Assembly: GCF_009193295.2 (NCBI RefSeq)
Contig: NZ_CP059973.1
Location: forward strand, 3,534,001 to 3,598,000
Length of the DNA stretch: 64,000 nt
From: Bacteroides luhongzhouii
Lineage (GTDB): Bacteria; Bacteroidota; Bacteroidia; Bacteroidales; Bacteroidaceae
Direction: 5' to 3'
Position 1 is the stretch's first letter, and each line of letters begins with the position of its first letter. Shown here in pieces: positions 45,181 through 54,342 of the stretch. The notes below the pieces were generated by a model, which was given only the letters and a program-made list of their open reading frames with translations, was not told where the DNA came from and searched no databases. The position numbers were made by a program, and so were the translations under genes.

Positions 45181-45660
45181 ATGTTGGACATTATTTTGAT
45201 CGTAATTAGTGCCCTTTGTATGATAGCCGGGTTAGCAGGTTGTATTCTGCCGTTTCTTCCCGGTCCGCCTATTGCTTATGTGGGGTTGGTCATTCTGCAC
45301 TTCACGGATAAGGTACAATATTCTACGACACAATTAATCGTATGGCTATTGATTGTTGCTGTTTTGCAGGTATTGGATTATTTCACTCCGATGCTGGGAA
45401 GTAAATATAGTGGCGGTAGTAAATGGGGGAATTGGGGATGTATTGTAGGAACTCTTGTCGGTCTTCTTTTCTTGCCTTGGGGTATTATTCTTGGTCCGTT
45501 TCTAGGGGCGGTGATTGGTGAACTATTAGGAAATAAAGAGTTCTCGCAGGCACTCAAATCAGGTGTGGGCTCTTTACTCGGATTTATATTCGGAACTTTA
45601 CTGAAGTTCGTTGTCTGCGGTTATTTTTGCTATCAATTTATCATAGGTCTTATTCGGTAA
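45181..45660 (+). CDS. DUF456 membrane protein
   Basis: A 159-residue inner-membrane protein with about four to five hydrophobic segments (about residues 3-35, 48-68, 85-117 and 128-156). It is rich in glycine in the family's pattern 'AGLAGCILPFLPGPPIAYVGL' and 'GSKYSGGSKWGNWGCIVGTLVGLLFLPWGIILGPFLGAVIGELL'. This pattern is characteristic of DUF456. No function is established. The gene is monocistronic with its own promoter. Confidence 0.85.
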   Translation: MLDIILIVISALCMIAGLAGCILPFLPGPPIAYVGLVILHFTDKVQYSTTQLIVWLLIVAVLQVLDYFTPMLGSKYSGGSKWGNWGCIVGTLVGLLFLPWGIILGPFLGAVIGELLGNKEFSQALKSGVGSLLGFIFGTLLKFVVCGYFCYQFIIGLIR

Positions 45661-45771
45661 CCTATTTGATGTTGTAAAACATTCGTAAGAATAACCTATC
45701 TATTGCCTTTACATAGAGTACTAAATCGATGTGTGTTCGTCTTTATTAAAGTAGCACATTGAGGTAGTACC

Positions 45772-47631
45772 ATGAAAAAGACTTTTACTTATCTTTCTTT
45801 TATCATCTTCTTGGGGTGGTTTCCCTTGCTTTTTGCGGGAGAAATTTATGTATCCCTGCAGGGGAATGATAAGAATCCCGGGACAAAGGAAGCCCCGTTT
45901 AATACATTAAACCGGGCAATCAAACAGGCTCGTGAATGGCGTAGACTGAATCGGCCGGAAGTAGCCGGAGGAATTTATATTCGTTTGGAAGAGGGTGTTT
46001 ATGCCCAGCGTAATTCTCTGTTTCTTCGTCCGGAAGATAGTGGAACGCCCGATTCTCCAACGGTGATTTGTGCAGTAGATGGTGCTCATCCTGTGATTAG
46101 TGGTGGAGTTGCTGTTACGGGATGGAAGCGTGGATGTAATCATCCGGCAATTCCTGAAAAGCTAAGGCAGAAGATATGGTCGGCAGAGGCTCCCCTAATA
46201 GGAAATAGAAGAGTCGAAACCCGACAAATGTGGGTGAATGGTCATAAAGTTCAAAGAGCTGCTCAATTTCCTGACGGAGGATGGGAACGAATGATTGACT
46301 TCAATCCGGAAGAGCAAACAATTACAATTCCCGTTTCTCAAAGTGTAAATCCGAAAAGACTTCAAAGTGCCGGTCAACTAGAAATGATTGTTCATCAACG
46401 TTGGGCGATTGCTATTTTGCGTGTGAAAAGTATAGACGCGAAAGATGGACAAGCTGTAGTTCGCTTCCATGAACCCGAAAGTCACCTGGAGTTTGCGCAT
46501 CCCTGGCCGCAACCCGTCATCGGAGGAGAGAAAGGCAATTCTTCCTTCTGCCTGACCAATGCACTGGAATTGCTGGACCAACCCGGTGAATGGTTTCAGG
46601 AATATCCTTCCGGCACGATTTACTACTATCCGCAGGCAGACGAAAATATGGAAACAGCTGAAGTGATTATCCCTGCCTTGGAAACTTTAGTGACCATAGA
46701 CGGTACATTGTCCCGTCCGGTAGAGCATATACAATTTGACGGAATTACTTTTGAGCATACCTCCTGGATGCGTCCTTCTTATCAGGGACACGTCACCTTG
46801 CAAGGGGGATTTCCTTTATTGGATGCCTATAAACTACAAGAACCGGGGCTTCCGGAAAAAGCGGAACTGGAGAATCAAGCCTGGATCACCCGTCCCGAAA
46901 CGGCGATACGTGTAAGAGGTGCCGAACATATTGATTTCAAACATTGCACGTTCCGTCATTTATCGTCCACCGGACTGGATTATGAATGGGCCGTTACTGC
47001 ATCGAGCGTCGAAGATTGTCAATTTACGGATATTGGAGGAACGGCTTTACTGGTCGGCGCATTTCCGGACGGAGGATTTGAGACGCATATTCCTTTTATT
47101 CCTGCTGACGTACGGGAATTATGTTCTCATATTACTATCAGAAACAATTTCATAAGTAATGTGACTAACGAAGACTGGGGATGTGTAGGTATCGGCGCCG
47201 GATATGTCAGAAACATGGATATTTCTTATAATGAAGTTTGCCATCTGAACTATTCAGGGATTTGTGTAGGCTGGGGATGGACATCGCTGGAGAGCGGAAT
47301 GTGCAACAACCGGATAGAAGCAAACTATGTACATCACTTTGCCCGTCGGCTATACGATGCAGGCGGTCTGTATACTCTTTCCAACCAACCGGGTTCCGTC
47401 ATGCGAAATAACCGGATCGAACATTTAATCGAAGCCCCCTACGCTACGAATGACCGGGCTTTTTATATCTATCTGGATGAAGCTACGGACGGATATACAA
47501 TGGAGAACAACTGGTGTCCCTCTGAACGTTTTGATTCGAACCGCCCCGGGAAAAAGAACGTGTGGAAGAATAACGGGCCTCAAGTGGCGGACAGTATTAA
47601 GTACAAAGCCGGAAGAATAAAGCAAGATTGA
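45772..47631 (+). CDS. Secreted right-handed parallel beta-helix protein, probable glycosidase
   Basis: A 619-residue exported protein (signal peptide about 1-22). The mature start 'EIYVSLQGNDKNPGTKEAPFNTLNRAIKQARE' is the usual beginning of secreted beta-helix carbohydrate enzymes. Further on are the helix rungs ('HIDFKHCTFRHLSSTGLDYEW', 'NISYNEV'-like turns and 'NRIEANYVHHFARRLYDAGGLYTL'). The overall architecture resembles families such as GH141 or GH120, but I cannot assign one. It lies upstream of a GH31 gene in the same direction, so both may act on one glycan. Catalytic residues were not identified. Confidence 0.7.
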   Translation: MKKTFTYLSFIIFLGWFPLLFAGEIYVSLQGNDKNPGTKEAPFNTLNRAIKQAREWRRLNRPEVAGGIYIRLEEGVYAQRNSLFLRPEDSGTPDSPTVICAVDGAHPVISGGVAVTGWKRGCNHPAIPEKLRQKIWSAEAPLIGNRRVETRQMWVNGHKVQRAAQFPDGGWERMIDFNPEEQTITIPVSQSVNPKRLQSAGQLEMIVHQRWAIAILRVKSIDAKDGQAVVRFHEPESHLEFAHPWPQPVIGGEKGNSSFCLTNALELLDQPGEWFQEYPSGTIYYYPQADENMETAEVIIPALETLVTIDGTLSRPVEHIQFDGITFEHTSWMRPSYQGHVTLQGGFPLLDAYKLQEPGLPEKAELENQAWITRPETAIRVRGAEHIDFKHCTFRHLSSTGLDYEWAVTASSVEDCQFTDIGGTALLVGAFPDGGFETHIPFIPADVRELCSHITIRNNFISNVTNEDWGCVGIGAGYVRNMDISYNEVCHLNYSGICVGWGWTSLESGMCNNRIEANYVHHFARRLYDAGGLYTLSNQPGSVMRNNRIEHLIEAPYATNDRAFYIYLDEATDGYTMENNWCPSERFDSNRPGKKNVWKNNGPQVADSIKYKAGRIKQD

Positions 47632-47664
47632 AACAAAACACAGTGAACTGGCATAGCAGTCAAT

Positions 47665-47758
47665 AAACTAGTGTAATAATCATTAGAGCTAAACTAGTAT
47701 GGTAATCATTCCGACTAATATGATAATTATAGTAATCAATAAACGATATTTAATCAAT
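47665..47758. repeat. Tandem repeats upstream of the GH31 gene
   Basis: Two 26-base direct repeats (47665-47690 and 47691-47716) share AAACTAGT and TAATCATT. The word TAATCA(T/A)T occurs at 47677, 47703, 47733 and 47751. The array ends 8 bases before the ATG at 47766 and could be a regulator-binding region. Confidence 0.5.
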
Positions 47759-47765
47759 AAAATAG

Positions 47766-50012
47766 ATGAAACCAACGAACTACCACTTATTTGATTTCCT
47801 TGATTTCGATACCGAGTTATCAAGGAATGAGTCGCTTTGGAAAGCATACAAGCCAACGGCTGTTTATGAAAAGGAAGGAGATATTTACGTAGCAGTTCCC
47901 TTTCAGAAGCAAAAGCTGGCTAACGATATGATGGCGGATACCGATGTTCCCCAGGAGGAATATACGTTAATCATCCGTCAGTATAACATCGGAATCACCC
48001 GCTTGTTTCTTGGCTTCGGCAATTATGTACTGACAGATGAGTCGGAAATGCTGCAATTCAGTGACCGGATTCAGAAAGTGCCCCTGTTTATAAAAGAACA
48101 AAAAGGGAAATGGATTCTTTCGACAGAAGACGGAACGAAGCGTGCCGTTATCAATGTGGAAGAGCCTCTATTAGACCGATGGAGCGAATTGCTTCCCGAC
48201 CCTCAAGAAACGCTTGACATCACTTTATACCCTGACGGAAAACGTGAAATCCGCTTGTCAGCCTACGACCATTTTTCGCCTCCCCGTTACGATGCGCTAC
48301 CTGTTGCCTTTTGCAAACGCGACGGTCGGAAAGAACGTGCAACACTTTCTTTTGAATGTAAGCCCGATGAATGTTTTGCCGGAACCGGAGAGCGTTTCTT
48401 TAAAATGGACTTAAGCGGACAGACTTTCTTCCTGAAAAACCAGGACGGACAAGGAGTCAATAACCGGCGTACCTACAAAAATATCCCCTTCTATCTATCC
48501 AGCCGAATGTATGGAACATTCTACCATACATGTGCTCATAGCAAGCTCTCGCTGGCCGGACATTCCACCCGTTCCGTCCAGTTTCTAAGCGACCAGGCAT
48601 TGTTGGATGTATTTGTGATAGGCGGTGATACGATGGAAGATATTCTTCGCGGTTATCGTGACCTGACCGGCTATCCGTCTATGCCGCCTCTTTGGAGTTT
48701 TGGCGTTTGGATGAGCCGTATGACTTATTTCAGTGCCGATGAAGTAGACGAAATATGCGACCGCATGCGTGCCGAACATTATCCCTGTGATGTAATTCAT
48801 CTGGATACGGGCTGGTTCCGTACCGATTGGCTCTGCGAATGGAAATTCAATGAAGAGCGGTTCCCCGATCCGAAAGGATTCATCGGGCGGTTGAAAAAGA
48901 ACGGCTATCGTGTTTCTTTATGGCAACTTCCATACGTTGCAGAAAATGCAGAGCAGATTAATGAAGCCAGAGCCAATGATTATATAGCCCCATTGACCAA
49001 ACAACAAGCGACCGATGGTTCCAACTTCTCCGCCCTGGATTATGCCGGAACAATCGACTTTACTTATCCGAAAGCAACCGAATGGTACAAAGGACTATTG
49101 AAACAACTCCTGGATATGGGAGTAACCTGTATCAAAACCGATTTCGGTGAAAACATCCACATGGATGCCCTCTATAAAGGCATGAAACCGGAATTGTTGA
49201 ATAACCTGTATGCCTTGCTTTATCAAAAGGCCGCTTACGAAATTACGAAAGAAGTGACAGGTGACGGCATTGTCTGGGCACGTTCCGCATGGGCGGGATG
49301 CCAGCGTTATCCTTTGCATTGGGGAGGCGATTCATGCAGTTCCTGGGATGGAATGGCAGGTTCTCTGAAAGGCGGTCTGCATTTCGGCCTGTCGGGATTT
49401 GCTTTTTGGAGCCATGATGTTCCCGGCTTCCATACATTGCCCAATTTTATGAACTCGGTAGTAGCAGATGATGTGTACATGCGCTGGACCCAATTCGGCG
49501 TATTCACATCGCATATCCGTTATCATGGAACCAACAAGCGTGAACCCTGGCACTATCCGGCCATAGCTCCGTTGGTGAAAAAGTGGTGGAAATTGCGTTA
49601 TTCGCTCATTCCATACATCATAGAACAAAGTAAACTAGCTATAGAAAGCGGCTATCCGCTCTTGCAGGCACTCATTCTGCATCATCCGGAAGATAAACTT
49701 TGTTGGCATGTGGATGATGAATACTATTTCGGCAATGATTTCCTGGTAGCTCCGGTGATGAACAGCGAGAACCGTCGAGATATCTATCTTCCCGAAGGAA
49801 AATGGGTGAACTTCTTTACGGGAGAACATCTGGAAGGAGCACGCTGGTTGAAAGACGTATATGTTCCATTGGAAGAAATGCCCGTATATGTGCGTGAAAA
49901 TGCCGTGATACCCATCTATCCGGAAGACGTGGACTGTACGGATGAAATGGATTTAAGCAAGAGCATAGCTCTACGCATAGATAATGATTATAAAGGATTT
50001 TGGAATAGATAA
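47766..50012 (+). CDS. Glycoside hydrolase family 31, alpha-xylosidase-like
   Basis: A 748-residue GH31 enzyme without a signal peptide, so probably cytoplasmic. The nucleophile Asp459 lies in 'CIKTDFGE' and the acid/base Asp522 in 'HWGGDSCSSWDGM'. Other family blocks are 'PPLWSFGVWMSRMTYFSADEVDEICDRMR' and 'CDVIHLDTGWF'. The KTDFGE form of the nucleophile motif and the cytoplasmic location resemble YicI-type alpha-xylosidases, which remove alpha-xylose from short oligosaccharides. Alpha-glucosidase remains possible. The gene lies just upstream of the corrinoid methyltransferase genes but is separated from them by a 111-base palindromic element. Confidence 0.88.
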   Translation: MKPTNYHLFDFLDFDTELSRNESLWKAYKPTAVYEKEGDIYVAVPFQKQKLANDMMADTDVPQEEYTLIIRQYNIGITRLFLGFGNYVLTDESEMLQFSDRIQKVPLFIKEQKGKWILSTEDGTKRAVINVEEPLLDRWSELLPDPQETLDITLYPDGKREIRLSAYDHFSPPRYDALPVAFCKRDGRKERATLSFECKPDECFAGTGERFFKMDLSGQTFFLKNQDGQGVNNRRTYKNIPFYLSSRMYGTFYHTCAHSKLSLAGHSTRSVQFLSDQALLDVFVIGGDTMEDILRGYRDLTGYPSMPPLWSFGVWMSRMTYFSADEVDEICDRMRAEHYPCDVIHLDTGWFRTDWLCEWKFNEERFPDPKGFIGRLKKNGYRVSLWQLPYVAENAEQINEARANDYIAPLTKQQATDGSNFSALDYAGTIDFTYPKATEWYKGLLKQLLDMGVTCIKTDFGENIHMDALYKGMKPELLNNLYALLYQKAAYEITKEVTGDGIVWARSAWAGCQRYPLHWGGDSCSSWDGMAGSLKGGLHFGLSGFAFWSHDVPGFHTLPNFMNSVVADDVYMRWTQFGVFTSHIRYHGTNKREPWHYPAIAPLVKKWWKLRYSLIPYIIEQSKLAIESGYPLLQALILHHPEDKLCWHVDDEYYFGNDFLVAPVMNSENRRDIYLPEGKWVNFFTGEHLEGARWLKDVYVPLEEMPVYVRENAVIPIYPEDVDCTDEMDLSKSIALRIDNDYKGFWNR

Positions 50013-50021
50013 ATAGAAATA

Positions 50022-50132
50022 ACTCAAGTTTTGTAAGTAGCCTGAAAGGCTTACATAATATAGCGTAGGGTAATACCTTACGCTATATACCAAGAGGCTT
50101 TCAACCTAATAAATTACTTCCGAAACTTGAGT
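50022..50132. repeat. 111-base palindromic element
   Basis: Outer arms 50022-50039 and 50115-50132 match at 16 of 18 bases. An inner palindrome at 50059-50067 with 50079-50087 closes the centre, and partial pairing occurs between (around 50040-50052 and 50092-50105). The whole could fold into one long hairpin. No cobalamin-riboswitch signature is visible. Confidence 0.7.
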
Positions 50133-50156
50133 AGAATAAATAAAAAATGGCAGAGT

Positions 50157-51965
50157 ATGAAAACATGGAAGAGTAATTTAGAAGAAACAAAACAACGTTA
50201 TATAAATTGGTGGAACCATAAAGGAATCATTCTCAATATGTGGGAACACTTCCAGGAAGGAGTGCAACCACATGCAGAGATAGTACCTCCCGCGCCGGCA
50301 AAAGATTTGTCGCAAAAATGGTTCGACCCTCAATGGAGAGCTGAATATCTGGACTGGTACGTAGCGCACAGCAGTCTGAAAGCGGATATTCTTCCGGTTG
50401 CGAATACCCAACTGGGTCCCGGTTCTCTAGCCGCCATCTTAGGCGGAGTGTTTGAAGGCGGGGAAGATACCATCTGGATTCATCCCAACCCGGATTTCAC
50501 CGATGAAATAGTCTTTAACCCCGAACACCCGAACTGGATTCTTCATAAAGAACTCCTGAAAGCCTGTAAAGCGAAAGCCAACGGACACTACTTTGTCGGT
50601 ATGCCCGACCTGATGGAAGGACTGGATGTTCTGGCCGCACTGAAAGGAACGGATAGGGTATTACTGGACACAGTGATGCAGCCCGAAATCCTGGAACAAC
50701 AGATGCAGCAAATCAATGACATCTACTTCAAAGTATTTGATGAACTATACGACATCATCCGTGAAGGCGACGAGATGGCTTTCTGTTATTTCTCGTCCTG
50801 GGCTCCCGGAAAGATGAGTAAACTGCAAAGTGATATTTCGACTATGATTAGCCAGGATGATTATCGTCGGTTTGTGCAACCTTTTATTCGTGAACAATGT
50901 CAGAAGATTGATTATACCCTTTATCATCTGGATGGAGTGGGAGCCATGCATCACCTGCCTGCCTTGCTTGAAATTGAAGAATTGAATGCGATTCAATGGA
51001 CTCCCGGAGTGGGTGAACCACAGGGTGGTTCTCCCAAATGGTACGATTTGTATAAGAAGATTCTTGCAGGCGGAAAGAGCGTGATGGCTTGCTGGGTGAC
51101 ATTAGACGAACTAAAACCTCTATTGGATCATATCGGCGCGGACGGTGTACATTTGGAAATGGATTTCCATAACGAAAAGGAAGTGGAACAGGCTATGCGG
51201 ATTGTCGAAGAATATACCGGCTCTTCTACCTCTGTAAATACCAATGAACATCAACAGGATGCAGACTTGGCAGCTACCGGACAGGAACGTATTTGTATAC
51301 GGGAAGAACAACACGAGGAAGAGGATAAACTGCAACCTCTGTATGAAGCCATTGTTGCCGGGAAACTGGAACCTGCGGTTGAAATCACCCGGCAAGCCAT
51401 TGCAGAAGGAGTAGCTCCCCAAATGATTATCAATAATTATATGATTAAAGCAATGGGTGAAGTGGGACAACGTTTCCAGGATGGAAAAGCTTTTGTTCCT
51501 CAACTGTTGATGGCAGGACGTGCCATGAAAGGGGCTTTGGAACTACTGAAACCTTTATTGGCAGGAAGTGCTTCCACTACAATCGGTAAGATTGTCATCG
51601 GTACAGTGAAAGGAGATCTCCATGATATTGGTAAAAACCTGGTGGCTTCCATGCTGGAGGGTTGCGGCTTTGAAGTCATTAATATTGGTATTGATGTGAC
51701 TTGTGACAAGTTTGTGGAAGCTGTGAAGGAAAATCATGCTGACATCTTGTGCATGAGCGCATTGCTGACTACTACCATGATGTATATGAAAGAGGTTATC
51801 CAGGCATTGGAAGAGGCCGGTATTCGTAATCAGGTGAAAGTGATGATTGGCGGAGCACCCGTCAGTCAGGGTTTTGCTGACGAAATCGGCGCGGACGGAT
51901 ATAGTGACAATGCGAATACAGCCGTGGCAGTTGCCAAAGAACTGATCCGTGTAATCCGTGCCTAA
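50157..51965 (+). CDS. URO-D-type methyltransferase fused to a corrinoid-binding protein
   Basis: A cytoplasmic protein of 602 residues with two parts. Residues about 1-345 belong to the uroporphyrinogen decarboxylase superfamily branch of corrinoid-dependent methyltransferases. Its 'LYHLDGVGAMHHLPALLEI' block has no His-x-Cys zinc motif. After an acidic linker, residues about 375-602 are a MetH/MtaC-type corrinoid protein: a helical cap (about 380-465) and a B12 domain with 'GDLHDIGKN', where His489 is the expected cobalt ligand. Normally these are two proteins. I chose the ATG at 50157; the longer frame starts at a TTG (50127) inside the palindromic element. The methyl donor is unknown. The symporter gene follows after 46 bases. 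Confidence 0.85.
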   Translation: MKTWKSNLEETKQRYINWWNHKGIILNMWEHFQEGVQPHAEIVPPAPAKDLSQKWFDPQWRAEYLDWYVAHSSLKADILPVANTQLGPGSLAAILGGVFEGGEDTIWIHPNPDFTDEIVFNPEHPNWILHKELLKACKAKANGHYFVGMPDLMEGLDVLAALKGTDRVLLDTVMQPEILEQQMQQINDIYFKVFDELYDIIREGDEMAFCYFSSWAPGKMSKLQSDISTMISQDDYRRFVQPFIREQCQKIDYTLYHLDGVGAMHHLPALLEIEELNAIQWTPGVGEPQGGSPKWYDLYKKILAGGKSVMACWVTLDELKPLLDHIGADGVHLEMDFHNEKEVEQAMRIVEEYTGSSTSVNTNEHQQDADLAATGQERICIREEQHEEEDKLQPLYEAIVAGKLEPAVEITRQAIAEGVAPQMIINNYMIKAMGEVGQRFQDGKAFVPQLLMAGRAMKGALELLKPLLAGSASTTIGKIVIGTVKGDLHDIGKNLVASMLEGCGFEVINIGIDVTCDKFVEAVKENHADILCMSALLTTTMMYMKEVIQALEEAGIRNQVKVMIGGAPVSQGFADEIGADGYSDNANTAVAVAKELIRVIRA

Positions 51966-52011
51966 AAGAAAATTAGATTTAAACTTACGTTACTTATTTA
52001 ATACTTGAATT

Positions 52012-53583
52012 ATGCATGTGAAATTCTTAGAGACATTAGATTGGAGTATTCTGATTGCCTACTTCCTGATTTTGATAGCTATTGGTATATGGGCAAGTTC
52101 AAAACGAAAAAAGGGGAGTAGTCTTTTCCTTGCGGAGAATTCGTTGAGATGGTATCATATCGGCTTTTCCATGTGGGGGACGAATGTCGGACCTTCCATG
52201 TTGATTGCTTCCGCAAGTGCCGGATTTACTACCGGTATTGTTTCGGGGAATTATGCTTGGTATGCATTTGTCTTTATATGTCTGCTTGCTTTTGTCTTTG
52301 CTCCCCGATATTTGGGTAGTCGCATCACGACATTGCCCGAATTTATGGGAAAACGTTTCGGGCAATCTACCCGTAACATCCTTGCCTGGTATACCATTAT
52401 TACCATTCTTATTTCATGGCTTGCATTGACCTTATTTGCCGGTGGAGTCCTGATCCGTCAGGTCTTCGATATTCCTATGTGGCAATCGGCATTGCTGTTA
52501 CTTGTCATCTCCGCTTTCTTCACGATGCTCGGCGGACTGAAAGCTGTGGCCTACACGAATGTATATCAAATGATACTGTTGATTGTAGTATCAGCCACAC
52601 TGGCTATCATGGGAATCTATCAAGTGGGTGGTGTAGGAGCACTGGTGGACGCCGTTCCGGCGGATTACTGGAATCTTTTCCATCCAAATGATGACCCGGC
52701 TTTTCCTTGGCTACCTATTATCCTGGGTTATCCTATTATGGGAGTTTGGTTTTGGTGTACGGATCAGTCGATGGTGCAACCGGTTCTTGCTGCCAGGAAT
52801 CTGAAAGAAGGACAGATGGGAACTAACTTTACCGGATGGCTGAAAATCTTGGATGTACCTCTTTACATTCTTCCCGGCATTATCTGCCTCGCTTTATTCC
52901 CACAATTGGAGAATCCCGATGAGGCTTACATGACAATGGTGACTCATCTGTTCCCGACAGGAATGGTCGGCTTGGTATTGGCTGTATTGACAGCAGCATT
53001 GGTAAGTACTGTCGGCTCTGCATTGAATGCATTAAGTACGGTATTCACGATGGATATCTATGTGAAGAAAATCCGACCGCAGGCAAAACAAAGAGAGATT
53101 ATCAGAGTGGGACAAGTGGTTACGGTAGTCGGTGCACTGATTTCTGTGATAATAACCATAGCGATCGACAGTATCAAGGGACTGAATCTATTTAATGTTT
53201 TCCAGTCTGTACTGGGATTTATAGCTCCTCCGATGGCAGCCGTATTCCTCTTTGGCGTGTTCTGGAAACGCACCACTACTCTGGCAGCTAATATGGCTCT
53301 GACATTGGGAACAGTGTTCAGTATCGGAGTAGGAATCTTGTATTTATGGGTGTTTCCGGCAGAACAATATGATGCCTGGCCTCATTTTATGCTGCTTTCC
53401 TTCTACTTATTCGTTATCATCGGAATAGGTATGATAGTAGTTAGCCTGTGGGATAAGTCTCCGCAATTGGGAACCTTGAATATGGAAAAGATAGAGGACA
53501 AACCTGCACGAATTGTTCTTATCCTATGGGGATTACTTATTGTGACCATGATCGGGCTTTACATCTTCTTCAATGGCCACTAG
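52012..53583 (+). CDS. Sodium:solute symporter (SSS family)
   Basis: A 523-residue inner-membrane transporter with about 13 hydrophobic helices. SSS-family features include 'DWSILIAYFLILIAIGIWASSKRKKGSSLFLAENSLRWYHIGFSMWGTNVGPSMLIASASAGF' at the start, 'PEFMGKRFGQSTR' and 'ALVSTVGSALNALSTVFTMDIY' in the sodium-site region. Such carriers take up sugars, amino acids, betaines or other small molecules with Na+. Its place between the methyltransferase-corrinoid gene and the other corrinoid genes makes it the likely importer of the methylated substrate, if that module works as proposed. The subfamily (SGLT-like) suggests a sugar, but only weakly. Confidence 0.9.
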   Translation: MHVKFLETLDWSILIAYFLILIAIGIWASSKRKKGSSLFLAENSLRWYHIGFSMWGTNVGPSMLIASASAGFTTGIVSGNYAWYAFVFICLLAFVFAPRYLGSRITTLPEFMGKRFGQSTRNILAWYTIITILISWLALTLFAGGVLIRQVFDIPMWQSALLLLVISAFFTMLGGLKAVAYTNVYQMILLIVVSATLAIMGIYQVGGVGALVDAVPADYWNLFHPNDDPAFPWLPIILGYPIMGVWFWCTDQSMVQPVLAARNLKEGQMGTNFTGWLKILDVPLYILPGIICLALFPQLENPDEAYMTMVTHLFPTGMVGLVLAVLTAALVSTVGSALNALSTVFTMDIYVKKIRPQAKQREIIRVGQVVTVVGALISVIITIAIDSIKGLNLFNVFQSVLGFIAPPMAAVFLFGVFWKRTTTLAANMALTLGTVFSIGVGILYLWVFPAEQYDAWPHFMLLSFYLFVIIGIGMIVVSLWDKSPQLGTLNMEKIEDKPARIVLILWGLLIVTMIGLYIFFNGH

Positions 53584-53606
53584 TTTTTTATTCACTACAG
53601 AGGATG

Positions 53607-53656
53607 CAGAGGACACAGAGATTATTATCTAATAATAAAAGACTCTGTGTCCTCTG
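53607..53656. terminator. Bidirectional hairpin between convergent genes
   Basis: A perfect 14-bp stem (53607-53620 with 53643-53656) and a 22-base AT-rich loop, between the symporter stop (53583) and the stop of the minus-strand gene at 53665. T-runs are weak, but the position fits a shared terminator. Confidence 0.65.
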
Positions 53657-53664
53657 TGGTGAAA

Positions 53665-54342
53665 CTATTTTCTACGAAAACAATTTTCATACGTACACAG
53701 CCCGCAAGTATATTCCAACTTACGGACATGTGAACCCACTCCAATAATACCACTTACAGATTTGATGGGAATCATCAGGCTGGAATCTGTCAACTGAATA
53801 CCACAGGGTGAAGCGACCGGAAATAAGGAGAATAGTTTTTGTTGTTCCGATACGTGCCATCCGCAATAACCAGGGCTGTATCTGTTAGTGTGCTTCCAAC
53901 CTCTCTTTTCGATAAATGCAGCCAACTCCTCTTCCATGCAATCAGCAGCCTTCTCTGCAATGATGCTCCCCAATGAGTCTGCTATATATACTTTCACCAT
54001 GTCGTTCTCTTGCTGAAGCAGATGTTGAAACTCCTCAAATTCGACTCCGGCAGTTGCGGTAAAAAAGGCAAAGGTTTCCGAACCCCGTAGTTGGCGGGCA
54101 ATAGTTTTACCGATTGAGAGAATCGTATCTTTTACAGCCAGTGTTGCTTTTTCAGTGTCAAGCAGTCCGTCAGTGATGAAAAAGAAAAAACGGGGACGAA
54201 GAAGGGGAGTGATACGGTCAAGTAACATATTTATTTCTTCTATGACCATTCCATCCGGCATAGAATCTTTATATCCCATCGTCTCGTAAATTTCAGACGA
54301 TGGGATTTGCAGTTTCTGATAAGTAAGTTCCTGTTCAACCAT
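53665..54342 (-). CDS. Corrinoid-reactivation-like protein (MetH activation-domain family)
   Basis: A 225-residue protein that resembles the C-terminal activation domain of cobalamin-dependent methionine synthase, which repairs oxidised cob(II)alamin by reductive methylation. The signature is 'NRYSPGYCGWHVSEQQKLFSLF' followed by 'GIQLTDSSLMIPIKSVSGIIG'. In MetH this block binds S-adenosylmethionine. The C-terminus carries 'CGLCTYENC', three Cys that could bind a metal or iron-sulfur centre. It overlaps the methyltransferase gene upstream by 8 bases. It probably keeps the corrinoid protein encoded at 50157-51965 active; that is inferred from family and neighbours. Confidence 0.78.
   Translation of the reverse strand: MVEQELTYQKLQIPSSEIYETMGYKDSMPDGMVIEEINMLLDRITPLLRPRFFFFITDGLLDTEKATLAVKDTILSIGKTIARQLRGSETFAFFTATAGVEFEEFQHLLQQENDMVKVYIADSLGSIIAEKAADCMEEELAAFIEKRGWKHTNRYSPGYCGWHVSEQQKLFSLFPVASPCGIQLTDSSLMIPIKSVSGIIGVGSHVRKLEYTCGLCTYENCFRRK

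Noticed and set aside
50013-50156. Cobalamin riboswitch before the corrinoid genes
   Set aside because: No B12-box or other conserved riboswitch core is visible; the region is a simple long palindrome.
50127-50156. Longer start (TTG at 50127) for the methyltransferase-corrinoid fusion
   Set aside because: It would begin within the right arm of the palindrome; the ATG at 50157 gives a normal N-terminus.
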